A DNA stretch of 64,000 nt from Clostridium tepidum. GTDB taxonomy: Bacteria > Bacillota > Clostridia > Clostridiales > Clostridiaceae. The translations under genes were made by a program, and so were the position numbers. The stretch spans positions 62,001-126,000 of the forward strand of contig NZ_MRAE01000002.1 in the NCBI RefSeq assembly GCF_002008345.1, given 5' to 3'. Every line of letters begins with the position of its first letter. Position 1 is the first letter of the stretch. Shown here piece after piece: positions 45,299 through 54,604 of this stretch. Under the pieces are notes generated by a model. That model saw only the letters and a program-made list of their open reading frames with translations, was not told the DNA's origin and did no database searches.

Positions 45299-47671
45299 TT
45301 AAAGATTGCATGTATAATCTACTATAACTAATTCTTCAGGTCTATTATGATTATTAATAATAAACTCTTTAATTTCTTGCATAAAGGCATATGAAGCTAT
45401 AACATAAACATTATTATTAAGTAATTTTGATTGATAAAAAGAAATAATTTCAATTCCTTCAATTTTACTGCCCCATAGCTTTTCATCTCTATCGATAATA
45501 TTAATTATCTTAATATTACATGTTAGTAATATCTTAACCAAACTATGTCCCATCTGCCCTGCACCATATACAACACATTCTGTAATTTTATTAAGTATTA
45601 AATATTCGGCAATGTTAGACATAGATTTTATAGTATTATTTTTCGACCCTTTAAATAGTTGTATTGCCATATAATTAGGATATACTCTTTCAACAACTCC
45701 CGAAGGCCATATGTTTGATTTTTCTTTATTGCTTTTCAAATAATTCTGTGGGCCTATTTTTTTTACCTTATTTTCCTCCTCTGTTGTACATAGTTTATTT
45801 AAATCTTTATAATAAAAATCATTTTCTGAATATAAATCTCCCAGATATTTCGCTTCGATTGCTGTTGGATATTTCATAAATCTTTCAATTAACCAAATTA
45901 CCCTTCTAGTGTCCGACATAATTTTATCCCTTAACCAAGGTTTATTACTTAAAAAATCAAGATAAGAATTATAAAAATCCATAATACCTAATTGGCATAT
46001 TTCTCTTTCTTTTTCATTATATCTCTCAATATTAAGCTCATCAATCACTGGGATTATTTGATTATTTTCTTTTATTTCATATCTTAATACACTTCCAAGA
46101 CTATTAGACATAAAAGCCTCAATAAACAGAGGAGTGAAAAAAATTCCATTAAAGAAATCCTCATTATCTTTATATTTAATAAAAGCTCTAACATCAATCC
46201 CCTCTAGGACTCTATTTAACAACAAAATATGTCCAATTAATATTAAATGAGTTGCTTTTATCTCTTTTCCTTCCATATTAAAAGCTTTCTCAATTGAATT
46301 AATCACTGTTCCATTATATCCAATATCAATGGTCATAAATGGTTTAGAAATGTCAATTTCTTGTTCAAGATATGATATAAGCAATTTACGACTCTCTTGT
46401 ATTTTTTTATTTATATTTGAACTAACATCTTCAGCTAGAAGGTAGTTAATTATTTCATCATATATTGTTAATCCTGGATTTTTATTAGATGGAATATCTT
46501 TAGTATTTAACAATCCATAATCACCAAATTCTTTAAAAGGATTTATTACTTCCATACCAAATCTACTAAAAAAACTTTTAACTGTCAATTGACTACTATA
46601 CAAATATGATTCAATAACCTTTTTATTTATTTCCGGTAGGGAAGCTAAAAAAGTTGACTTTCTTGAAGCATATATTGACTTAATATTTATATTGGATGAC
46701 TTTGTTTTTTTATAATATTCATTTAGCATCTTTTCAAAAATGTAGCCATCTCGCATTATTGGATGAATGTTTTTAATTCCACTATCCTCAACTATTGAGA
46801 CTACATAGTCAATAAATATACTAAAAATAGGTCCTAATACTGTTGCACCAAAATCATATAAGAAGTTATCTTTCTCATTTGAATACTTTCTATTTAAACT
46901 TTTTTGTTTCCTTAATGCTAACAATTCACCAATACATAAGTTATCTCTTAAAAGTTCCATTTCATATTTTAAACTATTTATTCTATCTAAAGCATAATGA
47001 ATTGAGTTTATACCAAATTGCTTTGCATTTACAAAATCTGATATATAATTATCTCCTATATGTATAACTTTATTTGCATTAATATCTTTATATTCTTTTA
47101 ATAATATATTATAAAGTTCTTTTTTAGACTTACTTGTACCCCATTCACTTGATACAATTATTTTATCAAATATATTAATATCTGCACCTGAATTTATAAG
47201 TATTTCTTCTATTTGTTTTGAGGATAAATACATGTCTGATAATAATACAATCTTTATTTGATTAGCTTTACAATGTTTTATAAAAGAATATACATTATAA
47301 TTTAAATAAATATTTTTCTTTTCAATTTCTAATTCAAGTTCTATCATCCTATTTATTTCACAAATATTAGGTGAAAATTCTAAGTATATATCTAAAAGAC
47401 TCACTTCACGGGTATTATATTTTTCTAATTTATTTAATCGTGCCTTTAATTCTGCTCTAACCCTTAATTCTCTAAATTCCTTTGGTGATATAGTATTTCT
47501 CAATACTCCTTCCTTTAAGGCAACCTCCCCAACTTGCTCAAATATATCAGTTGGTTTAGCTGTTGTTCTAAAAACAAGAGTATCAAATATATCACAGCTT
47601 AAAAGTTTTATTCCTTTGATATCTATTTTACTTAAGATAGTATCTCTTTCCCATAAATGTACTTCTTGCAT
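45299..47671 (-). CDS. COG5610-type HAD protein with C-terminal Rossmann-like module
   Basis: A 790-residue protein. Residues about 20-235 form a HAD-like hydrolase domain: LLSCDIFDTLVFRT, KIVLLSDMYLSS and VIHIGDNYISDF. The middle 430 residues match the long COG5610 type seen in polysaccharide loci and have no named function. The last about 95 residues are the shared module placed at the C-terminus (ECVVYGAGQMGHSLVKIL, NIIDRDEKLWGS, VYVIASYAFM). GGAGG precedes the ATG. It lies between the two TagF-like genes. The role is not known; a phosphatase or transferase on a glycan intermediate is plausible. Confidence 0.8.
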   Translation of the reverse strand: MQEVHLWERDTILSKIDIKGIKLLSCDIFDTLVFRTTAKPTDIFEQVGEVALKEGVLRNTISPKEFRELRVRAELKARLNKLEKYNTREVSLLDIYLEFSPNICEINRMIELELEIEKKNIYLNYNVYSFIKHCKANQIKIVLLSDMYLSSKQIEEILINSGADINIFDKIIVSSEWGTSKSKKELYNILLKEYKDINANKVIHIGDNYISDFVNAKQFGINSIHYALDRINSLKYEMELLRDNLCIGELLALRKQKSLNRKYSNEKDNFLYDFGATVLGPIFSIFIDYVVSIVEDSGIKNIHPIMRDGYIFEKMLNEYYKKTKSSNINIKSIYASRKSTFLASLPEINKKVIESYLYSSQLTVKSFFSRFGMEVINPFKEFGDYGLLNTKDIPSNKNPGLTIYDEIINYLLAEDVSSNINKKIQESRKLLISYLEQEIDISKPFMTIDIGYNGTVINSIEKAFNMEGKEIKATHLILIGHILLLNRVLEGIDVRAFIKYKDNEDFFNGIFFTPLFIEAFMSNSLGSVLRYEIKENNQIIPVIDELNIERYNEKEREICQLGIMDFYNSYLDFLSNKPWLRDKIMSDTRRVIWLIERFMKYPTAIEAKYLGDLYSENDFYYKDLNKLCTTEEENKVKKIGPQNYLKSNKEKSNIWPSGVVERVYPNYMAIQLFKGSKNNTIKSMSNIAEYLILNKITECVVYGAGQMGHSLVKILLTCNIKIINIIDRDEKLWGSKIEGIEIISFYQSKLLNNNVYVIASYAFMQEIKEFIINNHNRPEELVIVDYTCNL

Positions 47672-47716
47672 ATTGTTCCTCCATTTAATATCCCTTGTTC
47701 ATTTTTGTAAAAATAA

Positions 47717-49156
47717 TTATTTATTACTATCCATATTTATTAATAATTCATCAATCATTTTCCAAACCCTAAAACTTGAGTTGTTATCAATATAATTATG
47801 AACAATACTACGTAATTCCGCTCTCTTTTGTATATATATATCATTTCTAAATACATTATCTATTTCCCTAAAAAATTCTGACTGATTATAAACCTTAGGG
47901 CCAGGAGTCCAAAATTCATAAGGTTCAAAATTAAAACCACGATTTTTTTCATAGAATTCTTTATCTGTTGGTATAAATAACATAGGAATGTCCTTTAATA
48001 ACATATCAAAATAAACGGATGAATAATCAGTAATTAACAAATCAATATTTGCTAATACTTCGTATAAATCAATCTGCCATTCCTCAAGATCTAATTCATT
48101 AATAAATCTCACTACATCACTATATTCAATATATTCCTCTTCATTCAACTGATTATATTCCATATGATGCAATTTACAAATAAAAAACAAATTGTTCTCT
48201 CTTAAATAATTAACAAACTTTAGCAGATCAAATTCGTCAAACCCAAAAATGTTATCCCACCCCCTGTTACCATTAACATTCATATCAACTTTCCAAACCC
48301 TATACGTTGGCATGTATATAATTACTTTTTTATTTATTATTTCTTTACCAAACAAATCAATCATTAAATCTTTATTTTTTATAAATAACAAATCATTTCT
48401 AGGCATACCACAGATTTCATATTTATCAGGGGAATTTGGAAAACTTGCATTAAACAAACTACTATATAATTCTGAATATGAAACTACCTTAGTAATATTT
48501 TTCTTTTTATTTTCAGTAAACGAATTATAAAATAAATTTGTTCTAGTCCCAATTTTTTTTAGTGGAAAACCATGCCAAAGTTCAACATTAAGTATATTTT
48601 CATCGTACAAACTGTTTAGATGTGTTGAACAAATTAAATCAAAATTATTATCTTGTAGTATTTTCTTTATATCCTTTGGTTCATTTATTTTTATTAATTC
48701 TACATCATACTTCTTATTAATATAATCTGGAATGTTTTTATACATAGCTAACGTATTGCTTCCAGAGTTATTCTTCTTTAATAAAGCTATCTTCTTCCTA
48801 TATTTTTTATCTCTATTTTTATTTTTTTTGACTTTTATGCTATTTAAAATAGATACATAATACTCTTTTGACTTCTTAAGATAATCCTCATATAAAACTG
48901 GTATTATTTTACTTGAATTAATACCCATATTAGTTAATTGTTCGTAAATCTGAGTACTATATTGACTTGCTATTAAAATTAAATCATATTCTAGATTTAA
49001 TATATTTTCTGGATTATATACGAGTCTGCCATTAAATATTTTATTTTGCTTGTTTTTATCATTATCGCAAAATCCAATTATTTTTACTTCATCATAGTTT
49101 AATTCTAATAATGTCTTTTCACAACAACTGCCTGTCCCAAAAATAATAATATTCAT
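47717..49156 (-). CDS. Rossmann-like module fused to CDP-glycerol glycerophosphotransferase (TagF-like), copy 2
   Basis: A 479-residue protein with the same two-part build as copy 1. The N-terminal module reads MNIIIFGTGSCCEKTLLEL, FCDNDKNKQNK and LILIASQYSTQIYEQL. The TagF-like part has KKNNSGSNTLAMYKNI, ELWHGFPLKKIG, CGMPRNDLLF, VIIYMPTYR, CKLHHMEYNQ and LLITDYSSVYFDMLL. The ATG after GGAGGGG is chosen; the longer in-frame TTG start lies above that site. Two distinct transferases suggest either two acceptor positions or a primer/polymerase pair. Confidence 0.88.
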   Translation of the reverse strand: MNIIIFGTGSCCEKTLLELNYDEVKIIGFCDNDKNKQNKIFNGRLVYNPENILNLEYDLILIASQYSTQIYEQLTNMGINSSKIIPVLYEDYLKKSKEYYVSILNSIKVKKNKNRDKKYRKKIALLKKNNSGSNTLAMYKNIPDYINKKYDVELIKINEPKDIKKILQDNNFDLICSTHLNSLYDENILNVELWHGFPLKKIGTRTNLFYNSFTENKKKNITKVVSYSELYSSLFNASFPNSPDKYEICGMPRNDLLFIKNKDLMIDLFGKEIINKKVIIYMPTYRVWKVDMNVNGNRGWDNIFGFDEFDLLKFVNYLRENNLFFICKLHHMEYNQLNEEEYIEYSDVVRFINELDLEEWQIDLYEVLANIDLLITDYSSVYFDMLLKDIPMLFIPTDKEFYEKNRGFNFEPYEFWTPGPKVYNQSEFFREIDNVFRNDIYIQKRAELRSIVHNYIDNNSSFRVWKMIDELLINMDSNK

Positions 49157-49178
49157 AACTTTAATCCCCTCCCTAAGG

Positions 49179-50213
49179 TTATTTAACAATAATTACACTT
49201 CCAAAACAATCAGTCAATGGTACATAACTAACTCCTGTTTCTGTGCAAAAATCTATTACTGCCTTTTTAACTCCTGGGTACGATGGATGGTTATAATCAT
49301 GTATAAGAATATACCCTCCCTTAGAAAGCCTATTATAAAAAAAGTTTAACCCTTCATATGTGGGCTTATATAAATCTACATCAATACTAACAAATGAAAA
49401 TACCTCATCCTTCATTCCAGTTACACTTTCTGGGAAATAACCTTTTTTTACAATAATATTATCTTTATTACGTATTTTACTTATAACTAAATCAATATTT
49501 TTATTTTCAAACCCACCAACTTCAACCTTTGAAAATCCTTCTCTTTTTTCAACCTCAACATCTTCTTGTACAAATCCCTCAAAAGTGTCAAATAAATATA
49601 ATTTTCTATCTGGAAAAAGTTCACTAATAAGTTTAGAAAAATCTCCTTTATAAACTCCAAGTTCTGCAACTTCCCCCACAACATTTCTCTCTTTTATCTC
49701 TCTTGATATCAATTCTAATGTAGATATTCTAACGTAATCAATTCCTTTAATAAAAGCATCAGGATAATTATATAACATTTTATTTCTTTCATCATCAAAT
49801 ACATTCATACTGCATATAGCGTAATTTTTATAGTAATACGGCAAATATATATCTTTAATAAGACTAGTATATTTCATATTATCTTCATATATTTCTTTTA
49901 CTAATTTAGAAAAAGTTTTTTCTTTAGTTCTTTTATTTAATATTTTAACTATTTTATTTCTATCTACTTTCAATTTAATAAGTTGTTCTATTATTTCTTC
50001 ATAATACATACTACCAATTACTATATAATCATATTTATATGTATTAATCTTTTGTGGATTTATCACACGAACACCATTATGTAATTCACCTTGCTTAGAC
50101 ACATCATTGTCTAAATAAGCAATAACATTAACTTTATCTAAATCAATTAATTCTAATACCTTTCTAGCCCCATCTCCTGTACCAAAAATCATGATTTGTA
50201 TCTTTTTATCCAT
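49179..50213 (-). CDS. Rossmann-like module fused to a TylF/MycF-type methyltransferase
   Basis: A 344-residue protein. Residues 1-90: the shared module (KIQIMIFGTGDGARKVLEL, YLDNDVSKQGE, YIVIGSMYYEEII). Residues about 145-344: a TylF/MycF family (PF05711) class I SAM methyltransferase, with VGEVAELGVYKGDFSKLI as the SAM motif, LYLFDTFEGF, FVSIDVDLYKPTYEGL and ILIHDYNHPSYPGVKKA. Sugar O-methylation is the known activity of the family. It lies upstream of copy 2 of the TagF-like gene. Confidence 0.85.
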   Translation of the reverse strand: MDKKIQIMIFGTGDGARKVLELIDLDKVNVIAYLDNDVSKQGELHNGVRVINPQKINTYKYDYIVIGSMYYEEIIEQLIKLKVDRNKIVKILNKRTKEKTFSKLVKEIYEDNMKYTSLIKDIYLPYYYKNYAICSMNVFDDERNKMLYNYPDAFIKGIDYVRISTLELISREIKERNVVGEVAELGVYKGDFSKLISELFPDRKLYLFDTFEGFVQEDVEVEKREGFSKVEVGGFENKNIDLVISKIRNKDNIIVKKGYFPESVTGMKDEVFSFVSIDVDLYKPTYEGLNFFYNRLSKGGYILIHDYNHPSYPGVKKAVIDFCTETGVSYVPLTDCFGSVIIVK

Positions 50214-50254
50214 AGTAATTAGAGCCCCCTCCATATTTAAACTAGCCTACCTAT

Positions 50255-50650
50255 TTAATATTTTAACTTTGAAAGATCTTCTTTTATTTTTGTTGTTGAA
50301 ATTCCTTCTGTTCTTGGTAAATATACAACTTTACATATATCTGATAATTCGTCAAATTTTCCTTCCCAATCTGATCCCATAACAAAAATATCAACGTTGT
50401 AATCTTTAATGTGTTTTTCTTTATCTTCCCAGCTATTTTCCTCAATTATTAAATCAACGTATTTAATAGCTTCTAATAATACTTTTCTCTCTTCAAAACT
50501 ATGATATGCTTTCTTTCCTTTGATTTTGTTAAATTCATCTGTTGACAATCCAACAATTAAATAATCTCCTAATTCTTTTGCTCTTCTTAATAAATTTATG
50601 TGACCAATATGAAGCAAATCATAAGTTCCATAAGTTATAATTATTTTCAC
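50255..50650 (-). CDS. tagD: Glycerol-3-phosphate cytidylyltransferase
   Basis: A 131-residue nucleotidyltransferase that makes CDP-glycerol from CTP and glycerol-3-phosphate. Diagnostic motifs: GTYDLLHIGHINLL with the HxGH-type active site, and a C-terminal RTEGISTTKIKEDL for RTxGISTT. The length is normal. GTG is taken as start, though a TTG directly upstream also fits the binding site AAGGAGAG. It begins the CDP-glycerol part of the island behind a SigD-like promoter. Confidence 0.94.
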   Translation of the reverse strand: MKIIITYGTYDLLHIGHINLLRRAKELGDYLIVGLSTDEFNKIKGKKAYHSFEERKVLLEAIKYVDLIIEENSWEDKEKHIKDYNVDIFVMGSDWEGKFDELSDICKVVYLPRTEGISTTKIKEDLSKLKY

Positions 50651-50756
50651 CAAAGCTCTCTCCTTCGTATTATTTAATTTAAACCTACTTCATAGATATT
50701 CCTTTTTTGAGTACCACATTTAGATACTTAAATTTATTGTAAAATTCCTATTATAT

Positions 50757-50783
50757 TTATCGATTAAAACAGCTTTATCTTAA
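50757..50783 (-). promoter_or_regulatory. SigD-like promoter upstream of tagD
   Basis: Minus strand: TTAAG (TTAA at 50780-50783) and CGATAA at 50757-50762, 21 bases apart start to start. Followed by ATATAATAGG, nearly the same as downstream of the pseI promoter. Confidence 0.5.
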
Positions 50784-50843
50784 TTGTAAATTGTTATTAT
50801 CCACAATATTCTTTTTATACAAATTTTTATATTATTGATTTAT

Positions 50844-51896
50844 TTAATCAATTATTTTCCACTCAATCGGTGTACCTTTTTTTACATCTATCCTTGATTT
50901 TTTTCCCAATACATCTTTAATATATTTAGTGGACATTCCAAACCCCGGCCTTATACTCTTCACATTTTCTTCCGTGAATACATCTCCTTTTTTAATATCT
51001 TTTACCACAAACAAAGATCTTGAATGTTCCCTACTATTTTTTTGTTTTTCTGTAAGTTCATATGTTACAGTACCCAGAGCCTTTTCCATCTCTCTAATTC
51101 CTTGTACCATAACTTTAAATTCTTCTGGTTCCATAGAAAATTTAGCATCTGGCCCACCATCTTCTCTTTTTAAAGTAAAATGTTTTTCTACTATTTTGGC
51201 ACCTAAAGCTACTGCTCCTAAAGCTACAGAATGACCTAATGTATGATCTGATAATCCTACTACAGTATTAAAAGTTTCTTTCATATTTGGTATAGTTCTT
51301 AAATTTACCTCTTCTAATGGTGATGGGTATGCTGAAGTACATTTTAATAATGCTATTTGATTATTCCCCATTCTTTTACATGCTTTTAATGCCTCTTCTA
51401 TATCTCCTAATGTTGCTATACCAGTAGAGATTATTATAGGCTTACCCTTTGATGCTATGTACTCTATAAATGGTATATCTGTTATTTCAAAAGAGGCTAT
51501 TTTGTAAACAGGAACATCCATTTCCTCTAAAAAATCAACAGCAGTTCTATCAAAAGGTGACGAAAAACATATAAGCCCTAAATCCTCTGCTATTTTTTTA
51601 AGTTTCGGCTGCCATTCCCATGGAGTGTAGGCTTTTTCATAAAGCTTATAAAGAGTTATTCCATCCCATATAGTTCCTTGTTTTATTTGAAAATACTCAT
51701 TGTCACAATCTATGGTTATTGTATCAGGAGTATAGGTTTGGAGTTTTATGGCATCTGCTCCAGATTCTTTAGCTTTTTTTATTATTTCTATTGCTCTTTC
51801 AAAACTTTGAAGATGGTTTGCTGACATTTCTGCTATAATAAAAGTTTTTTCACCCTCACCTATTTTTTGGTTTCCTATTTTAATAGAATTGTTCAT
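50844..51896 (-). CDS. pseI: Pseudaminic acid synthase PseI (NeuB family)
   Basis: A 350-residue NeuB-type enzyme that condenses the 6-deoxy amino sugar with phosphoenolpyruvate. N-terminal TIM barrel: FIIAEMSANHLQS, KLQTYTPDTIT, WDGITLYKLYEKAYTPWEWQ, LKCTSAYP and GLSDHTLG. C-terminal SAF antifreeze-like domain: SLFVVKDIKKGDVFTEENV. The TPDT and TPWEW blocks are those of PseI, not of sialic acid synthases. The ATG after GGAGGAG is chosen over an upstream TTG. Confidence 0.92.
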   Translation of the reverse strand: MNNSIKIGNQKIGEGEKTFIIAEMSANHLQSFERAIEIIKKAKESGADAIKLQTYTPDTITIDCDNEYFQIKQGTIWDGITLYKLYEKAYTPWEWQPKLKKIAEDLGLICFSSPFDRTAVDFLEEMDVPVYKIASFEITDIPFIEYIASKGKPIIISTGIATLGDIEEALKACKRMGNNQIALLKCTSAYPSPLEEVNLRTIPNMKETFNTVVGLSDHTLGHSVALGAVALGAKIVEKHFTLKREDGGPDAKFSMEPEEFKVMVQGIREMEKALGTVTYELTEKQKNSREHSRSLFVVKDIKKGDVFTEENVKSIRPGFGMSTKYIKDVLGKKSRIDVKKGTPIEWKIID

Positions 51897-51939
51897 AATC
51901 TCCTCCAAAGTAATCTAAATCATCTAAAATTTATTATAT

Positions 51940-51965
51940 TTATCGTTTAAAATATTTTTTCTTAA
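51940..51965 (-). promoter_or_regulatory. SigD-like promoter upstream of pseI
   Basis: Minus strand: TTAAG (TTAA at 51962-51965) and CGATAA at 51940-51945, 20 bases apart start to start, then ATATAATA. Confidence 0.45.
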
Positions 51966-51978
51966 TTATATATATTTC

Positions 51979-52734
51979 TTATATCCTTTGTTGCACATTT
52001 ATATTTATGTTGGCTATAGAAGGATTTTTATCTAAATACTTCACAACTTCCTTTGAAGTCACATATTGATTTTTAAAATGTTCATATATATTATTTACAA
52101 GGACAAAATCTTCTTTAGTATCTACACACAATCTATATTGTTTATTATAAAACTCTTCTCCCTTTACATAACCTACTTTAAATATATCTCTGTGGTTATA
52201 CATATATAATGTTACATGTTCAAAATAGTTTTCCTTTGTAAATCCATTTTCTTTATAGATATCATCTAAACTTTTAACTATGTTATAAGCTTTATATAAA
52301 CTTTCTTTTGAAAATACTTCTACATCAAAGCCCCTTATAAAAGTATTTGGCACATCTAATCTTACATAATCAAAATTATTTATTTTAAAATAAGTTATAA
52401 CATTATCCACAATAGTAGGATCTATTAAAGGACAATCTCCTGTTACTCTTATTATTATATCTCCTCCAAATTTATCTAATGTATCTTTGTATCTTTTAAG
52501 TACATTATTTTCTTCTCCTCTAAATATTTTAAACCCTTCTTTTGCTACTATATCTACAAGAGGTTGCTCTTTATTTTCTATTGAAGTAGCTAAAATGATT
52601 TCATCTATATATTTACTTTTATTTAATCTATTTAATGTATAAAGTATCATAGGCCTATTCATTATAGGCTTTATAACCTTTCCGCGTAATCTTTCTGACC
52701 CCATGCGAGCTTGTACTACACAAATAACTTTCAT
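51979..52734 (-). CDS. pseF: CMP-nonulosonate cytidylyltransferase, PseF/SpsF type
   Basis: A 251-residue cytidylyltransferase of the SpsF type. N-terminal signature VVQARMGSERLRGKV, then RVTGDCPLIDP and FIRGFDVEVFS. It probably activates the nine-carbon sugar with CMP, the donor for flagellin glycosylation. In this setting it serves as PseF; the SpsF type is distinct from the short sialic-acid-like PseF type, so the symbol rests on context. Confidence 0.82.
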   Translation of the reverse strand: MKVICVVQARMGSERLRGKVIKPIMNRPMILYTLNRLNKSKYIDEIILATSIENKEQPLVDIVAKEGFKIFRGEENNVLKRYKDTLDKFGGDIIIRVTGDCPLIDPTIVDNVITYFKINNFDYVRLDVPNTFIRGFDVEVFSKESLYKAYNIVKSLDDIYKENGFTKENYFEHVTLYMYNHRDIFKVGYVKGEEFYNKQYRLCVDTKEDFVLVNNIYEHFKNQYVTSKEVVKYLDKNPSIANININVQQRI

Positions 52735-52839
52735 AATATATTCTTACCTTTCTTAATTGTTGTCGTAAAGTTTTATATTGTTTTTTAATGAAAAGGTTTA
52801 GAAATTACTATTTTAACTATTTTCATTTACTCTTAATTT

Positions 52840-53526
52840 TCAACTCAAAAAATTCATCATTTCTTTTAAACTGTTTATTTTATTATCTGCTTCATAATCT
52901 ACATCTAAAAAAGTATTCATATAATCTCCCACTTCTCTTATTATCCTTACAGTATGCATCCCAACTTTTCTTGCACCAATAAAATCCTTATAAGGATTGT
53001 CTCCTACATATATACATTGATCTGAAGTACAGTTAAAATATTTTAACATTTCTTTATAGGCAAATTCATTTGGTTTCCAAAAATCCATACCAAAATCATC
53101 CGTAACTATTATTTTATCTACCATTTTTTCTAAACCTAATAGTTTTATTTTATTCCTCTGTACTGAAGCCTTTCCATCTGTAATAATTCCTATATTGTAG
53201 TATTTTTCTTCAATTTTATTGTTGGTTTTTAGATAAGTTAAAATGTATTTTGCATCTTCGTATAAACTTATTTTTGGTTTTGCTTGTCTATATATTTTTA
53301 CTAATTCTTTAATATCCTCTTTCATATTATACTTTTCACAGATTATATTAAATATTTTCCCTCTACCATGCTCTTCTAATATATTTATGGTGTCTTTATA
53401 TAATTGATTTTTATTCTTATTATATTTATTAGCTAAATATGTGCAAACTTCTTTAAATCCTCCATATACAAAGTCTAATTCTTTATATAAAGTATCATCC
53501 AAATCAAAAATAATTGTATTAATCAT
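52840..53526 (-). CDS. HAD family hydrolase
   Basis: A 228-residue haloacid dehalogenase-type phosphatase: FDLDDTLY with the two catalytic aspartates at residues 9 and 11, GIITDGKASVQ, and a GDNPYKDFIGARKVG motif. It lies 38 bases after the ATP-grasp gene, and such pairs recur in surface sugar loci. It may remove phosphate from a sugar or acyl intermediate; the substrate is not known. Confidence 0.88.
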   Translation of the reverse strand: MINTIIFDLDDTLYKELDFVYGGFKEVCTYLANKYNKNKNQLYKDTINILEEHGRGKIFNIICEKYNMKEDIKELVKIYRQAKPKISLYEDAKYILTYLKTNNKIEEKYYNIGIITDGKASVQRNKIKLLGLEKMVDKIIVTDDFGMDFWKPNEFAYKEMLKYFNCTSDQCIYVGDNPYKDFIGARKVGMHTVRIIREVGDYMNTFLDVDYEADNKINSLKEMMNFLS

Positions 53527-53563
53527 CTATTTCCTCTTCCTTATAAAATAATATCTATGTTTA

Positions 53564-54592
53564 TTATATAAATATAGCTTCATCATATCGTAACATGGAT
53601 ATTTCTTTAAATTCACCTATTATAGATTTTATTTTTCTTCCCTCTACCATATATCTAAAATATTTTCCATAGTCTACTCCTGCTTCAAAAGATAGAGGTA
53701 CTCCCCCTCCAAAACGTGGGTTTATTTCTATGAATTTTATTTCCTTATCTTTTGTAACTATGCATTGTATGGTTAATGGCCCTATAACTGAAGCCTCATC
53801 TTTTTCTAATTGTAGGTTATTAAAATTTTCAGTAGTAACTTTACAATATATTTTATATTCATCTATATATTGTTTCAATTTATTAACTAAATCTAATGTC
53901 TCTTTTATTATGTCTTTATGTTTTATAGTTCTACTTTTACTTACTTCCCCTGAACGTACCTCTATCCTTTCCCTTGGAACTATGGATATTACTTCTCCTT
54001 TTAAATCACAAAGCACATCTATGGTATATTCTACACCTTCTATAAATTCCTGTATTATAGGATTCTTTATGTAATCTTTAAAAAATTCTAACTGATTTTT
54101 ATTATCGGCTTTAAAAACGCCTGCACTTCCCATTCCATCTAAGGGTTTTAATATAAGTGGATAATTTAATTCCTCTGAATTATTCTTTAATATATTTTCT
54201 ATATTATCTTTTGTATATGAAATTGGAGTGTTTATATTATTTTCTATGAAAAACTTATAGCTATTCCATTTATCATTGCATATGCTTATTAATTTTTTAT
54301 GACTTAATAACAATGTAGTACCTACCTCTTTAAATTTTTCTCTATTATTGCATAAAATATTAAATTCCCTTTCATATAAAGGTATCAATAAATCTATCTC
54401 TTCTTCTTTACAAATATCTAATAAACCATCTACATAATTTGTATCTGTATATTTAGGTATTTTATAAAATTTATTTACAAAACATATAGATGGAGCCAAC
54501 TCTTCTGCATCTGTCCCTATTATTTCTCCATGTTTTTTTAAATATTTTATAAGTTGAACTCTTTTTCCTATAGCCGTTAAAAGTATCTTCAT
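53564..54592 (-). CDS. ATP-grasp domain protein
   Basis: A 342-residue ATP-grasp enzyme of the carbamoyl-phosphate-synthase-like kind. N-terminal MKILLTAIGKRVQLIKYL; ATP-binding KPLDGMGSAGV; metal/ATP residues in IKFIEINPRFGGGVPLSF. A roughly 25-residue segment rich in Tyr/Asn (DEYKIYCKVTTENFNN...) lies ahead of GPLTIQC and looks longer than usual. These enzymes form amide or peptide-like bonds using ATP. With the PseB gene 13 bases upstream, it may attach an amino-acid or acyl group to the nonulosonic acid; this is inference. Confidence 0.82.
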   Translation of the reverse strand: MKILLTAIGKRVQLIKYLKKHGEIIGTDAEELAPSICFVNKFYKIPKYTDTNYVDGLLDICKEEEIDLLIPLYEREFNILCNNREKFKEVGTTLLLSHKKLISICNDKWNSYKFFIENNINTPISYTKDNIENILKNNSEELNYPLILKPLDGMGSAGVFKADNKNQLEFFKDYIKNPIIQEFIEGVEYTIDVLCDLKGEVISIVPRERIEVRSGEVSKSRTIKHKDIIKETLDLVNKLKQYIDEYKIYCKVTTENFNNLQLEKDEASVIGPLTIQCIVTKDKEIKFIEINPRFGGGVPLSFEAGVDYGKYFRYMVEGRKIKSIIGEFKEISMLRYDEAIFI

Positions 54593-54604
54593 ATATATCT
54601 GCTC

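Noticed and set aside
49487-49684. Minus-strand 65-codon frame inside the methyltransferase gene
   Set aside because: Lies wholly inside a gene whose motifs are in another frame.
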